Assembly: GCF_035944355.1 (NCBI RefSeq)
Contig: NZ_DASZBH010000016.1
Span: 310,001 to 374,000 of the forward strand
Direction: 5' to 3'
DNA: 64,000 nucleotides
Origin: Frateuria_A sp035944355
Lineage (GTDB): Bacteria > Pseudomonadota > Gammaproteobacteria > Xanthomonadales > Rhodanobacteraceae
In this document: one piece after another, positions 32,627-41,990 of the stretch
Position numbering within the stretch: position 1 is the first letter of the stretch
Layout: each line of letters opens with the position of its first letter
Program-made: the position numbers and the translations under genes
Notes under the pieces: model-generated
Told to the model about the DNA's origin: nothing
Seen by the model: only the letters and a program-made list of their open reading frames with translations
Databases searched by the model: none

Positions 32627-33357
32627 TCGAGGTCAAGGATCTACACAAGGCGTTCGGCGCGGTGAAGGCCGTCGACGGCGTCAGCTTCGCCGCCCGCGAC
32701 GGCCAGATCACCGGCCTGCTCGGGCCCAACGGCGCCGGCAAGACCACCACGCTGCGCATGCTCTACACGCTGATGGCGCCCGACCGCGGGCAGGTGCTGG
32801 TCGACGGCATCGACGCGGCCGCCGATGCGCTGGCGGTGCGCCGCCGGCTCGGCGTGCTGCCCGATGCGCGCGGGCTGTACAAGCGCCTCACCGCGCGCGA
32901 GAACATCGACTATTTCGCGCGCCTGCAGGGGCTGCCCGAGGACGAACTGCGCACGCGTCGCGAGGCGCTGATCGACGCGCTGGAGATGGGTGACATCGCC
33001 GAGCGCCGGACCGAAGGCTTCTCGCAGGGCCAGCGAGTGAAGACCGCGATCGCCCGCGCGCTGATCCACGACCCGCGCAACGTGATCCTGGACGAACCCA
33101 CCAACGGGCTGGACGTGATGGCCACCCGCGCGCTGCGGCAGTTCATGTTGAAGCTCAAGGCGGAGGGCCGCTGCGTGCTGTTCTCCAGCCACATCATGCA
33201 GGAGGTGGCGGCGCTGTGCGATCGCATCGTGGTGATCGCGCACGGGCGCGTGGTCGCCGACGAGACGCCCGACGCGCTGCGCGCGCAGACCGGCGAGGCG
33301 AACCTAGAGGAAGCCTTCGTGAAACTGATCGGCAGCGAAGAGGGACTGGCCGCATGA
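32623..33357 (+). CDS. ABC transporter ATP-binding protein (NatA-like)
   Basis: A 244-residue ABC ATPase. Walker A GPNGAGKTT, a Q-loop region with VLPDARGLYKRLTARENI, the signature FSQGQRVKTAIARAL, Walker B VILDEPTNGLD and the H-loop SSHIMQEV are present. The DARGLYxRLTARENI segment is typical of NatA, the sodium-export ATPase. The signature reads FSQGQ rather than LSGGQ, which is usual for NatA. It overlaps both neighbours by ATGA, so hydrolase, ATPase and permease are translationally coupled. Confidence 0.88.
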   Translation: MIEVKDLHKAFGAVKAVDGVSFAARDGQITGLLGPNGAGKTTTLRMLYTLMAPDRGQVLVDGIDAAADALAVRRRLGVLPDARGLYKRLTARENIDYFARLQGLPEDELRTRREALIDALEMGDIAERRTEGFSQGQRVKTAIARALIHDPRNVILDEPTNGLDVMATRALRQFMLKLKAEGRCVLFSSHIMQEVAALCDRIVVIAHGRVVADETPDALRAQTGEANLEEAFVKLIGSEEGLAA

Positions 33358-34562
33358 ACAGGATGGACAACCCACCGCTGCGCCGCAGCCGCGCCTTCAT
33401 CACCGTCTTCCTCAAGGAGGTGCGCGAGAACCTGCGCGACCGGCGCACGCTCACCAGCGCGTTCCTGACCGGACCGCTGATGACGCCGCTCTTGTTCATG
33501 ATGCTGATCAGCTTCACCGTCAACCGCGAGCTGGACAAGGCCGAACAACCGCTCAAGGTGCCGGTGATCGGCGCGCAGTACGCGCCCAACCTGGTCGGCG
33601 CGCTGAAGGCCGGCGGCGTGGTGCCGCAGCCTGCGCTCGCCAACCCCGAGCAGGCCGTACGCGAGCAGGAGGCCGACCTGGTCCTGCGCATCGCGCCCGA
33701 CTACGCCAAGGCCTGGCGCAAGGGCGAACCGGTGCAGGTGGAGCTGATCTACGACTCCTCCCAGCGCGATGCCAACACGCCGGTGGAGCGGGTCACCAAG
33801 CTGGTGGAGGACTACGCGCGCCAGCAGGGCGCGATGCGCCTGGTCGCGCGCGGCCTGGCGCCGGGCGTGGCGGTGCCGGTGGTGGTGGCCAAGCGCGACC
33901 AGGCCACCGCGCAATCGCGCGCGGTGCTGATGTTCAACATGCTGCCCTACCTGTTCGTGCTGACCATCTTCATCGGCGGCATGTACCTGGCGATCGACCT
34001 GACCGCCGGCGAACGCGAGCGGCAGTCGCTGGAACCGCTGTTCGCCAACCCGGTGCCGCGCTGGAAGGTGTTCCTGGGCAAGCTGGCGGCGATCTGCGCC
34101 TTCTCCACCGCCAGCCTGGTGATCTGCCTGATCGCCTTCGCCGTGGTCGGCCGCTTCATTCCGACCGAGAAGCTGGGCATGGAGATCAACCTGGGACTGG
34201 CCTTCGCGCTGCACGTGCTGCTGCTGCAGTTGCCGCTGATCGTGCTGCTGGCCGGGCTGCAGTCGCTGGTGGCCGCCTTCGCCAAGAGCTACCGCGAGGC
34301 GCAGACCTACCTCTCGCTGCTGATGCTGTTGCCGATCCTGCCGAGCATCGCGCTGATGGTGATGCCGATCAAACCGCAGCACTGGATGTACGCCGTGCCG
34401 CTCTTGGGCCAGCACCTGGGCATCCTGGACCTGGTCCGCGGCGAGGGCATCGGCGCCGTGCCGCTGGCGCTGTGCCTGGGCGGCAGCGCGCTCGCCGCGC
34501 TGGTGGTGGCGCTGGTGACGATGCAGTTGTACCGGTCGGAGCGGTTGGCTATTTCGGGGTGA
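33354..34562 (+). CDS. ABC-2 permease (NatB-like)
   Basis: A 402-residue ABC-2 permease with NatB architecture. There is one N-terminal transmembrane helix (about 35-55), then a large extracytoplasmic domain (about 60-190) with APDYAKAWRKGEPVQVELIYDSS. Five to six C-terminal helices start at MLPYLFVLTIFIGGMYLAIDLTAGERERQSLEPLFANP, the family signature. It should form a NatAB-type exporter (Na+ or an antimicrobial) with the preceding ATPase. Its ATG overlaps the NatA stop (ATGA). Confidence 0.87.
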   Translation: MNRMDNPPLRRSRAFITVFLKEVRENLRDRRTLTSAFLTGPLMTPLLFMMLISFTVNRELDKAEQPLKVPVIGAQYAPNLVGALKAGGVVPQPALANPEQAVREQEADLVLRIAPDYAKAWRKGEPVQVELIYDSSQRDANTPVERVTKLVEDYARQQGAMRLVARGLAPGVAVPVVVAKRDQATAQSRAVLMFNMLPYLFVLTIFIGGMYLAIDLTAGERERQSLEPLFANPVPRWKVFLGKLAAICAFSTASLVICLIAFAVVGRFIPTEKLGMEINLGLAFALHVLLLQLPLIVLLAGLQSLVAAFAKSYREAQTYLSLLMLLPILPSIALMVMPIKPQHWMYAVPLLGQHLGILDLVRGEGIGAVPLALCLGGSALAALVVALVTMQLYRSERLAISG

Positions 34563-34622
34563 GGGACGGACTGCTGCAGGTAGAGGAAAGCCTTGTTCGG
34601 TCGGCGTTGGACAAGGGGAACG

Positions 34623-34768
34623 AAAGGCCTCCCCTTCTCCCCGACCCTCTCCTCCGGTCGTTGGCCGGATGGAGAGGAAGGCGAGCACAAGCGTTGCGGC
34701 GACCTACGCTTTGCTCCCTCTCCCCCGGCGCAGTCGGGGGAGAGGGTTGGGGAGAGGGGGAGGCCTTT
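34623..34768. repeat. Long inverted repeat with internal palindrome
   Basis: Two 30-bp arms, 34623-34652 and 34739-34768, are inverted copies with two mismatches; they begin AAAGGCCTCCCC and end GGGGAGGCCTTT. Between them lies a further palindrome, CTCTCCCCCG with CGGGGGAGAG (about 34719-34746). The element fills most of the 220-bp space between two convergent genes and is the largest member of the GC-rich stem family here. Confidence 0.7.
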
Positions 34769-34782
34769 GCTTCGGACCATCC

Positions 34783-36930
34783 TCAGCGCGAGGAAGCACT
34801 CGCCGGCAACGGCTGCACCGGCGTGCTGTCCTGCGGCCGCCGTACCAGCTTGCCTTCCTTGAACAGCTCCGCCGCCACCTGGTAGTAAGCCGTGGCGTCG
34901 TCGGCATCGGCGGCATTGCGTTCTTTCACCGACACCGCGTCGCCGCTGGCGAAGTCCGGATGGAACTGCTCGACCTTCTTCTGCGGTTCCAGGATCGTCA
35001 GCAGGTCTCCGCGAAGGTAGCCGAGCTTCTCGTAGGTGGCCGGGAAGGCGCGCTCGCGCCCGGGCTGCAGCTGGAAGATGTCGTAGCCGAAGAAGCGGCT
35101 GCGATAGCTGAAGTTGAGCAGCCCCAGCAGGGTCGGCGGAATATCGATCTGGCTCATGAAGCGATCCACCCGCCGCGGCGCGATGTGCCTGGGTGCGTAG
35201 ATCCACAGCGGAATGTGGTAGCGGTTGACCGGAATGCTGGCCTTGCCCGCGCTGGAGGCGTCGTGGTCGGCGGTGATCACGAACACGGTGTCGTCGAAGT
35301 AGGGCTTGGCGCGGGCGCGCCGGATGAAGTCGGCGATCGACCAGTCGGTATAAGCCACCGCGCCGGCGCGCGAGCCCTGCGGGAAATCCACGCGGCCGGC
35401 CGGGAAGGTGTAGGGCCGGTGGTTGGAGGTGGTCATGATGTGCAGGAAGAACGGCTTGCCTTCACCGTGGATCTTGTCCATCTGGCCCAGCGCCAGCGTG
35501 TAGAGATCCTCGTCCGCCACGCCCCAGACGTTCTCGTGGTGGATGGTCGCGTCCTTGGGGATGTCCTTGCGGTCCACCGCGACGTAGCCGTTGTGGCTGA
35601 AGAAGTAATTCATGTTGTCGAAGTAGCCGTAGCCGCCGTAGACGAACTCCGACTCGTAGCCGCGATCGTTGAAGATGTCCGCCAGCGAGAACAGGTTCTC
35701 GTTGTGCTTCATCTTGAGCACCGAATCGCCGGGCGTGGGCGGGATCGACAGCGACAGCGCCTCCAGCCCGCGCACCGTGCGCGTGCCGTTGGCGTATAGC
35801 TTTTCGAAGAACAGGCTCTGGTCGGCCAGCGCATCCAGATTCGGGGTGAGCTTCTGGGTGTTGCCGAACCGGCCCAGGTAGTCGGCCGAGAGGCTCTCCA
35901 CGCTGATCAGCACCACGTTGAGGTGCTGCTCGGGTCCGGGGTGAACGATGGCGCGGGTGAGGTCGGTGGGATCGTCGCTGACGTAGTGCGCCTCGGGCGT
36001 GGCCAGGCCGGCGCGCACGCGCGCGAAGGCATTTGCATCGGGCAGCGTGCGGTAGAAGCGTGCGTAGTCCAGGTGATTGCTGCGGAACGCGGCAAAAAAC
36101 TGGTAGACGCCGTTGCCGGCCAGCTCGTTGACGTAGGTGTTGCCGGTGCGGTCCTTGAGCGCGCCGTTGACGCCGATCACCGAGGCCACGGTCAGCACCA
36201 GCCAGACCAGCGCCACCGCGCTGCGTCTGCCGAAGCGGCTGCCGCTGTCGCGCGCGCGCAAGCCGCGTCGGCTGAGCCACAGGATCGCCAGCGCCAGCGC
36301 GCCGATCAGCGTCATCCACAGGCCCACCGGATAGGACTCGCGGATGTTGCCGATCACCTCGGTGGTGTAAACCAGGTAATCCACGGCGATGAAGTTGAAG
36401 CGCACGCCGAACTCATTCCAGAACACCAGTTCCGAGGCGGCCACGAACAGCAGGCCGAAGATCGTCGCCAGGTACAGCACGTGCAAGGCGGCGCGCCCGC
36501 TGGCGCGGTTGTAGGCCAGCGCCGGCAGCGGCAGCAGGTAGAGGAACAGCAGCGCCAGCGGCCGGATGTCCGACGCGCTCGCGCGCCATAGCGCGTGCAG
36601 ACCCAGCCAGCACAGGCCATAGGCCGCCACCAGGATCAGCAGCCAGCCCAGCCAGCGCAGCGGCGTGCGGACCCAGGCCCGGTCGGTCGGCGCGATCCAC
36701 AGGAACAGCATCAGCGGCCAGGCGACGTAGAGCAGGGTCACCAGGTCGTAGCAGGCGCCGATGCCGAACGCATACAGCCAGTACAGCGGATTGAACGGCA
36801 CGCCGCTGCCGCTCATCGCCAGCAGCACGATGCGCGTGGCCACGCCGATCAGCAGGTAGGTCGCGCCCAGCCACCACAGCGGTCGGAAGCGCTGGCGGAG
36901 CGATCGGTCGGGCGTAGCGGACAAGGACAT
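34783..36930 (-). CDS. LTA synthase/phosphoglycerol transferase-like sulfatase-fold enzyme
   Basis: A 715-residue protein with five N-terminal transmembrane helices (within about 15-200) and a periplasmic alkaline-phosphatase-superfamily domain (about 290-620). NVVLISVESLSADYLGRFG gives the first metal Glu. The nucleophile is probably the Thr in GTRTVRGLEALSLS, and VFVITADHDAS carries metal Asp/His. This matches LtaS/OpgB-type enzymes that move phosphoglycerol from phosphatidylglycerol to a glycan. A Gram-negative host suggests periplasmic glucan or another envelope glycan as acceptor. ATG 36930 has AAAGGG upstream; GTG 36951 is an alternative. Confidence 0.82.
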   Translation of the reverse strand: MSLSATPDRSLRQRFRPLWWLGATYLLIGVATRIVLLAMSGSGVPFNPLYWLYAFGIGACYDLVTLLYVAWPLMLFLWIAPTDRAWVRTPLRWLGWLLILVAAYGLCWLGLHALWRASASDIRPLALLFLYLLPLPALAYNRASGRAALHVLYLATIFGLLFVAASELVFWNEFGVRFNFIAVDYLVYTTEVIGNIRESYPVGLWMTLIGALALAILWLSRRGLRARDSGSRFGRRSAVALVWLVLTVASVIGVNGALKDRTGNTYVNELAGNGVYQFFAAFRSNHLDYARFYRTLPDANAFARVRAGLATPEAHYVSDDPTDLTRAIVHPGPEQHLNVVLISVESLSADYLGRFGNTQKLTPNLDALADQSLFFEKLYANGTRTVRGLEALSLSIPPTPGDSVLKMKHNENLFSLADIFNDRGYESEFVYGGYGYFDNMNYFFSHNGYVAVDRKDIPKDATIHHENVWGVADEDLYTLALGQMDKIHGEGKPFFLHIMTTSNHRPYTFPAGRVDFPQGSRAGAVAYTDWSIADFIRRARAKPYFDDTVFVITADHDASSAGKASIPVNRYHIPLWIYAPRHIAPRRVDRFMSQIDIPPTLLGLLNFSYRSRFFGYDIFQLQPGRERAFPATYEKLGYLRGDLLTILEPQKKVEQFHPDFASGDAVSVKERNAADADDATAYYQVAAELFKEGKLVRRPQDSTPVQPLPASASSR

Positions 36931-37023
36931 GGCAACCCTTTGCAGAGACACGGTGCGGCGTGCCTTTATACATGGCGGCGCTTGGCCGCGGCTTAGAAAC
37001 GTGGCGCTCTCGCGCGGCGGAGT

Positions 37024-38256
37024 TCAGCTGCGCGCCGGTCGCGGCAGCGCGGCGATCGCCGCCGTGCGTGCCTTCTCCATCGCCGCTCCGATCGCCGGGC
37101 CGGTCAGGCCGCGCGCCAGGAACCCGGCGGCATCCACGCGCGCCGCGGCGTCCCGCGCCGCGCGCAGGAAGGCGGCCTGCGGATAGGACGCTTCGCCGCG
37201 TCCCAGGCGGCCGCGCTTGTCCGCCTCGCACACGACCAGGAACGAATCCAGGCGCCGCGGGCGGCGCAGCGCGTCCAGCGTCGTCAGCAACCGCAGGACG
37301 GTGGCCGGCCGCAGTTCGAGCGCGCGGTGCGCGTTGAGGTGCTCGCGGCAAACCAGTTCGGCCAGCGCCGCGTGCTCGGCCGGCACCTTCAGGCGCGCGG
37401 CGAGCGCACGCAGCGGCGCCACGCCGGCATGCTCGTGGCCGATGTGGCCGGGTAGCACCTCGGCTGGAGTGAGTGCCTTGCCCAGGTCGTGGCAGAGCGC
37501 GCCGAAGCCGACCAGGTCGTCGCCGGGGGCGAGCCGTGCGGCCATGTCCAGCACCAGCTCCAGATGCGTGCCGGTATCGATCTCCGGGTGGAATTCGGCG
37601 CGCTGCGGCACGCCGTAGAGCGCGTCGACCTCGGGGAACAGCGCCGCCAGCGCGCCGGCCTCGCGCAGCACGCGCAGGAACGCCGAGGGCTGCGCCTCGC
37701 CGAGCGCGCGGCGGGTCTCGGCCCACACGCGCTCGGGCACCAGGTGATCGACCTCGCCGTTGGCGACCATGGTGCGCATCAGCGCCATGGTCTCATCGGC
37801 CACGGCGAACCCCAGCGGCGCGAAGCGCGCGGCGAAACGCGCCACCCGCAGCAGGCGCACCGGGTCCTCGACGAAGGCCGGCGACACGTGCCGCAGCACG
37901 CGGCGCTCGATGTCGCGCTGGCCGTGGAAGGGATCGACCAGCGCGCCGTGTTCGTCCTGCGCGATGGCATTGATGGTGAGGTCGCGCCGGGCCAGGTCCT
38001 CTTTCAGCGTCACGCCCGGATCGGCGTGGAAGGCGAAGCCGTGGTAGCCGTGACCGGTCTTGCGCTCGGTGCGCGCCAGCGCGTATTCCTCGCCGTTGTC
38101 CGGGTGCAGGAACACCGGGAAATCCTTGCCTACCGGCCGGAAGCCCCGCGCCAGCATGTCCTGGGGCGTGGCCCCCACCACCACGTGGTCGTGGTCCACC
38201 ACCGGCCGTCCCAGCAACCGGTCGCGTACCGCGCCGCCCACCAGGTAGCTGCGCAT
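37024..38256 (-). CDS. cca: CCA-adding enzyme (multifunctional CCA protein)
   Basis: A 410-residue class II tRNA nucleotidyltransferase that builds or repairs the 3' CCA end. YLVGGAVRDRLLG with the metal aspartates in DHDHVVVG lies at residues 4-28. The RRDLTINAIAQDEHG motif and RLLRVARFAARFAPLGF are clear. The HD domain (LCHDLGKALTPAEVLPGHIGHEHAG, about 255-280) gives the phosphatase/phosphodiesterase activity of gammaproteobacterial enzymes. It starts 1 bp after the slt stop and is very probably co-transcribed with it. Confidence 0.95.
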   Translation of the reverse strand: MRSYLVGGAVRDRLLGRPVVDHDHVVVGATPQDMLARGFRPVGKDFPVFLHPDNGEEYALARTERKTGHGYHGFAFHADPGVTLKEDLARRDLTINAIAQDEHGALVDPFHGQRDIERRVLRHVSPAFVEDPVRLLRVARFAARFAPLGFAVADETMALMRTMVANGEVDHLVPERVWAETRRALGEAQPSAFLRVLREAGALAALFPEVDALYGVPQRAEFHPEIDTGTHLELVLDMAARLAPGDDLVGFGALCHDLGKALTPAEVLPGHIGHEHAGVAPLRALAARLKVPAEHAALAELVCREHLNAHRALELRPATVLRLLTTLDALRRPRRLDSFLVVCEADKRGRLGRGEASYPQAAFLRAARDAAARVDAAGFLARGLTGPAIGAAMEKARTAAIAALPRPARS

Positions 38257-38257
38257 G

Positions 38258-40318
38258 TCAGCGCGCCGCGCCCGTGCCGGCGACCGCGCTGGACGCTGCG
38301 GCGGGTGCCGGCGTGGCGGGGCAGGTCACGTCCCTGCGCGGCGTACGGACGTCCGGAAGGCTGTACGGCTGGCCGACCGGCGGCATCCGCGAGGCCAGCG
38401 GCAGGGCCTTGCCGGACAGGCGCCAGTCGTAGATCACCGAGAAGGCCATCACGCGCGCCACGTAATCGCGGGTCTCGCGGTAGGGGATGGTCGCCACGAA
38501 CAGGTCCGGCGGCAGCGTGCCGCGCGCGTCCAGCCACTGGTCGACCTTGTTCGGGCCGGCGTTGTAGGCGGCGCTGGCCAGCCACGGCGCGCCGTTGTAG
38601 CGCGCGGCCATCTGCGCCAGGTAGCGGGTGCCGAGCATGACGTTGACCACCGGGTCGTACAGCGAATCGCCGCCGCTCCAGCCCAGCCCGTACTGCTTGG
38701 CCACCCGCGCGGCGGTGGCCGGGACCAGCTGCATCAGGCCGCGCGCGTCGGCGCCCGAGCGCGCGTCGCTCACCCACGCGCTCTCGGCGCGGGCGATGGC
38801 GTAGGCCCAGGACGGGTCGATCCCGGCCTGCTGGGCCTGCGGCACCACGCCGTCGGGACTGGCCAGCGGAAAGCGTTCGTCGTAGTAGCGCAGGGCGGTG
38901 CCGCTGGAGAACGTGAACACGGCGCGGTCGTACCAGCCCTGCGCATAGGCCAGCTTCGCGGCGGCGCGCAGGGTCGCCGCGTCCGCGCCGTCCAGCGCGC
39001 GCGACCACTCGCGGCGCGCCAGCCGGGGCAGGTCGACCGCGTACAGTTCGAACGCGCGTCGCAGGCCCGCATCGGCCTGCAGCGCCTGCTCGCGCTGTGC
39101 GTCGTCGGGCGGGGTGGCCGGGCAGATCGCGTAGTCGCCCTGCGTGCGGTCGGCGGCGAGGAAGCCGTAGTAGGTCGGTTCGCGCGCGAGCTCGGCGTAC
39201 AGCGCGTCCGCCGCGGCGTCCTGGCCGGTCGCCGCCAGTGCGCGGGCGCGGAAATAGCGCCACTCGTCCTGGCCCTGCTGGCTCGCGGGCATCGCGTCGA
39301 TGGCGGCCAGCACGGCGGTCCAGTCCTGCCGGGCCAACGCCACGCGCGCGCGCCATTCGCGGCTGGCCTCGGTCTGCGCGGCGGCAGGCAGGGCGGCCAG
39401 GCGATCGAGTGCGTGCTCGTCGAAATCGGTCGCGTGATACAGCGCCAGCGCGTACGTCACGCCGTCACGCTGCGACGGCGTGAAGGCGAAGCGCGCCTGC
39501 AGCCGCTGCCACGCGGCATCGGCAGCCGAGGTATCGCGGCGCGCGAGCCGTTGCAGCGCGAGCGCGGCGGCCTGGCGCCCGCGCGGCGTATCGGGCCAGT
39601 TCACCGCATCGGCCACCGCCGCGGCCGGGTCGCGCAGCGCCTGCGCCAGGCGCTCGGCGGCCTTGCCTTCCCCGGCCGGCAGCCAGGCGGCCAGCCCCGC
39701 GACGGTGCCGCCCTGGCCGGCGTCGACCGCACGGTCGATGCGCGTCCACAGGCGCGCATCGGTGAGCAGGCCGGCCGCGTGCGCGGCGTCGATCACCGGG
39801 TCGCAGGCGTTGGGCAGGCTGGGCTTGGCCCACAGCGTGGCGAGGTCGCGCTGGAAGTCGAGCGTGCCGCCCTGCGCCAGCTTCGCCTGCAGCGCGTCGC
39901 AGGCGAGCGTGTCGCCCAGGCCGTTCTGGTAGAACGCCAGGAAGTCGTCCCAGTGCTGCTGGCGCGCCTGTTCCAGCAGCCAGGCGCGGCGCAGGTCGGC
40001 GGCCGGCAGCAGGTCGGGGTAGCGCTTGAGGAAACCGGCCACGGTGGCGCGGTCCAGCGTGGCCGCGTCGTGCTCGAGCGCGGCTTCTTCAAGATACGGA
40101 TACAGCGGATAGCCAGCCAGCTTGCCGGCCCACGCGCGCCAGCCGTCGCCGCCTTGCTGGGCGACCGCCCAGGCCTGCCTGAAGGCGATGCGCTGTTCGG
40201 CCAGCGAGGGCGTGGCGCTCGCCGCCGCCGCGAGGCCGAACCAGGCGGTCAGCAGGGCAAACAGGAGATAAGGCAAGGGACGCCGCGCGCGCGCGGCCTG
40301 AGAGGTGTTCGGGATCAT
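38258..40318 (-). CDS. slt: Soluble lytic murein transglycosylase (Slt70-like)
   Basis: A 686-residue periplasmic enzyme that cleaves the MurNAc-GlcNAc bond of peptidoglycan to form 1,6-anhydro ends. A signal peptide (about 1-37) is followed by a long helical superhelix (U and L domains, about 45-470). The catalytic SLT domain (about 480-640) has AIARAESAWVSDARS, where Glu is the catalytic acid, GLMQLVPATA, and AYNAGPNKVDQWL. The length and order match Slt70. It is followed by cca 1 bp later and is divergent from the GH17 gene. Confidence 0.93.
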   Translation of the reverse strand: MIPNTSQAARARRPLPYLLFALLTAWFGLAAAASATPSLAEQRIAFRQAWAVAQQGGDGWRAWAGKLAGYPLYPYLEEAALEHDAATLDRATVAGFLKRYPDLLPAADLRRAWLLEQARQQHWDDFLAFYQNGLGDTLACDALQAKLAQGGTLDFQRDLATLWAKPSLPNACDPVIDAAHAAGLLTDARLWTRIDRAVDAGQGGTVAGLAAWLPAGEGKAAERLAQALRDPAAAVADAVNWPDTPRGRQAAALALQRLARRDTSAADAAWQRLQARFAFTPSQRDGVTYALALYHATDFDEHALDRLAALPAAAQTEASREWRARVALARQDWTAVLAAIDAMPASQQGQDEWRYFRARALAATGQDAAADALYAELAREPTYYGFLAADRTQGDYAICPATPPDDAQREQALQADAGLRRAFELYAVDLPRLARREWSRALDGADAATLRAAAKLAYAQGWYDRAVFTFSSGTALRYYDERFPLASPDGVVPQAQQAGIDPSWAYAIARAESAWVSDARSGADARGLMQLVPATAARVAKQYGLGWSGGDSLYDPVVNVMLGTRYLAQMAARYNGAPWLASAAYNAGPNKVDQWLDARGTLPPDLFVATIPYRETRDYVARVMAFSVIYDWRLSGKALPLASRMPPVGQPYSLPDVRTPRRDVTCPATPAPAAASSAVAGTGAAR

Positions 40319-40406
40319 TGCCGCAAGTGTAGTAAGCGCGACCCGGAAGTGCGTTAACCGGCGCTGCTGCTAAGCTCGCCGGTTTCGCCGCCACGCCAGG
40401 AAGGGC

Positions 40407-41990
40407 ATGTCGATCACGCCGCCGCCCCGCTCCCGTCCGCACTGGCCCGTGTGGCTTGCGCTCGCGCTGGCGGCCATCGCCGGTCTGGCGGGCTGGTGGT
40501 GGATGGGCCGGCCGGTGGCCCTGCCGGATGCGCCCTCCTCGCGGATCGCCTGCGTGTCTTATGCGCCGTACCGTCGGCCAGGCGAGACGCCGTACGACGC
40601 GGCCACCTTCATCAGCCCCGAGCGCATCGACGCCGACCTGCACGCGTTGTCCCAGCGCTTCGACTGCGTGCGCACCTACGCGCAAGGGCAGGGCCTGGCC
40701 GCCGTGCCGGCGATCGCGCGGCGCCATGGCATGCAGGTGCTGATGGGCATCTGGCTCGGTCGCGACCTCGAAGCCAACGCGCGCGAGGTGGCCATGGGCA
40801 TCGCCACGGCGAGGGCGAACCCGCAGGCGCTGCGCGGGGTGATCGTGGGCAACGAGGTGCTGCTGCGCGGGGAGCTCTCGCCGCAGGCGCTGGCCGGCTA
40901 CGTGCGACAGGTGCGCGCGGCGGTCCCGGCATCGGTGCCGGTGAGCTATGCGGACGTGTGGGAGTTCTGGCTGCGCTTTCCGCAGATGGCCGAAGCGGTC
41001 GATTACCTGACCATCCACATCCTGCCCTACTGGGAGGACGAGCCGGTGCCGCCGGAGCACGCGGTGCGCCACGTGGCCGAGGTCTACGCGCGCATGCAGC
41101 AGGCGTTTCCCGGCAAGCGGGTGATGATCGGCGAGACCGGCTGGCCCAGCGCCGGCCGCCCGCGCCGAGCGGCGCGCGCCACCCTGGTCAACGAGGCGCG
41201 CTACCTGCGCCAGTTCCTGGCCTACGCCGGCACCGTGCAGATGCCCTACAACGTGATCGAGGCCTTCGACCAGCCGTGGAAGCGCGTGCAGGAAGGCACC
41301 GTGGGCGGCTACTGGGGCATCTTCGACGTGCACGCGCGGCCGAAGTTTTCGATGACCGGCCCGGTGGTGGAGGAGCCCCGCTGGTGGTGCGGCTGGCTGG
41401 CCGGCGCGCTGGGCGCGGCGGCGTTCGCCATGGCCGCGCGCGTGCGCGGACGCGGCCTGGGCGCCTCGCTACTGGCCGGCTTCGCCACGGGTGCGGCGCT
41501 GGCCTGGCAGGGGCGGCAGATGGTCTACGCCTGCCGCGACTTGTTCGAGTGGGGTGTTTCGGCCGCCGCCTGCCTGGCCGCGCTCGCCACCGGGGCGTGG
41601 CTGGCGCGCGGCATCGCGCGCCGCCTGGCCGGCATGGGCGAGGGCGTGCCGCCGCCAGCATGGCTGCGGTTGGGCTGGCTGTTCGGGCTGGCCTGGTACG
41701 GCCTGCTGATGGTGTTCGATGGGCGCTACCGCGACTTCCCGCTGGGCCTGTTCGCGCTGCCCTGCGTGGGCTATGCGCTGTCCGGCTGGTTGTCCGCAAA
41801 GCCGGCGATGCCGCCGGCGGAGCATCGCCTGCTCGCCTGCGTGCTGCCCGTGCTCGGCACGCTGGTGGTGGTGCAGGAGGCGGGGCTGAACTTCACCGCC
41901 TGGCTATGGCTGGGGTTGAACCTCACCCTCGCCCTGCCGGTGCTGCTCGCCTGGCATGAAGTCGCCGGCCTGCGCACGCAGCAGGCGTAG
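40407..41990 (+). CDS. Membrane-bound glycoside hydrolase family 17 protein
   Basis: A 527-residue protein. One N-terminal helix (about 14-33) leads to a GH17 barrel (about 45-325), and five or six C-terminal transmembrane helices (about 330-520) follow. The catalytic acid is Glu150 in IVGNEVLLRGEL and the nucleophile is Glu243 in IGETGWPSAGR. GH17 enzymes act on beta-1,3-glucans as hydrolases or transglycosylases that branch glucans. Many bacterial relatives are fused or adjacent to a GT2 synthase, which is absent here. The last 87 bp overlap the 3' end of a gene on the other strand. Confidence 0.85.
   Translation: MSITPPPRSRPHWPVWLALALAAIAGLAGWWWMGRPVALPDAPSSRIACVSYAPYRRPGETPYDAATFISPERIDADLHALSQRFDCVRTYAQGQGLAAVPAIARRHGMQVLMGIWLGRDLEANAREVAMGIATARANPQALRGVIVGNEVLLRGELSPQALAGYVRQVRAAVPASVPVSYADVWEFWLRFPQMAEAVDYLTIHILPYWEDEPVPPEHAVRHVAEVYARMQQAFPGKRVMIGETGWPSAGRPRRAARATLVNEARYLRQFLAYAGTVQMPYNVIEAFDQPWKRVQEGTVGGYWGIFDVHARPKFSMTGPVVEEPRWWCGWLAGALGAAAFAMAARVRGRGLGASLLAGFATGAALAWQGRQMVYACRDLFEWGVSAAACLAALATGAWLARGIARRLAGMGEGVPPPAWLRLGWLFGLAWYGLLMVFDGRYRDFPLGLFALPCVGYALSGWLSAKPAMPPAEHRLLACVLPVLGTLVVVQEAGLNFTAWLWLGLNLTLALPVLLAWHEVAGLRTQQA

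Noticed and set aside
34783..36930. True lipoteichoic acid synthase
   Set aside because: The fold and motifs match, but a Gram-negative host lacks lipoteichoic acid; an OpgB-like glycan modification is more plausible.
38255..40357. 700-codon open frame opposite slt
   Set aside because: The other strand encodes a complete Slt70 with all catalytic motifs; the antisense product has no domain and an Arg/Gly-rich shadow composition.
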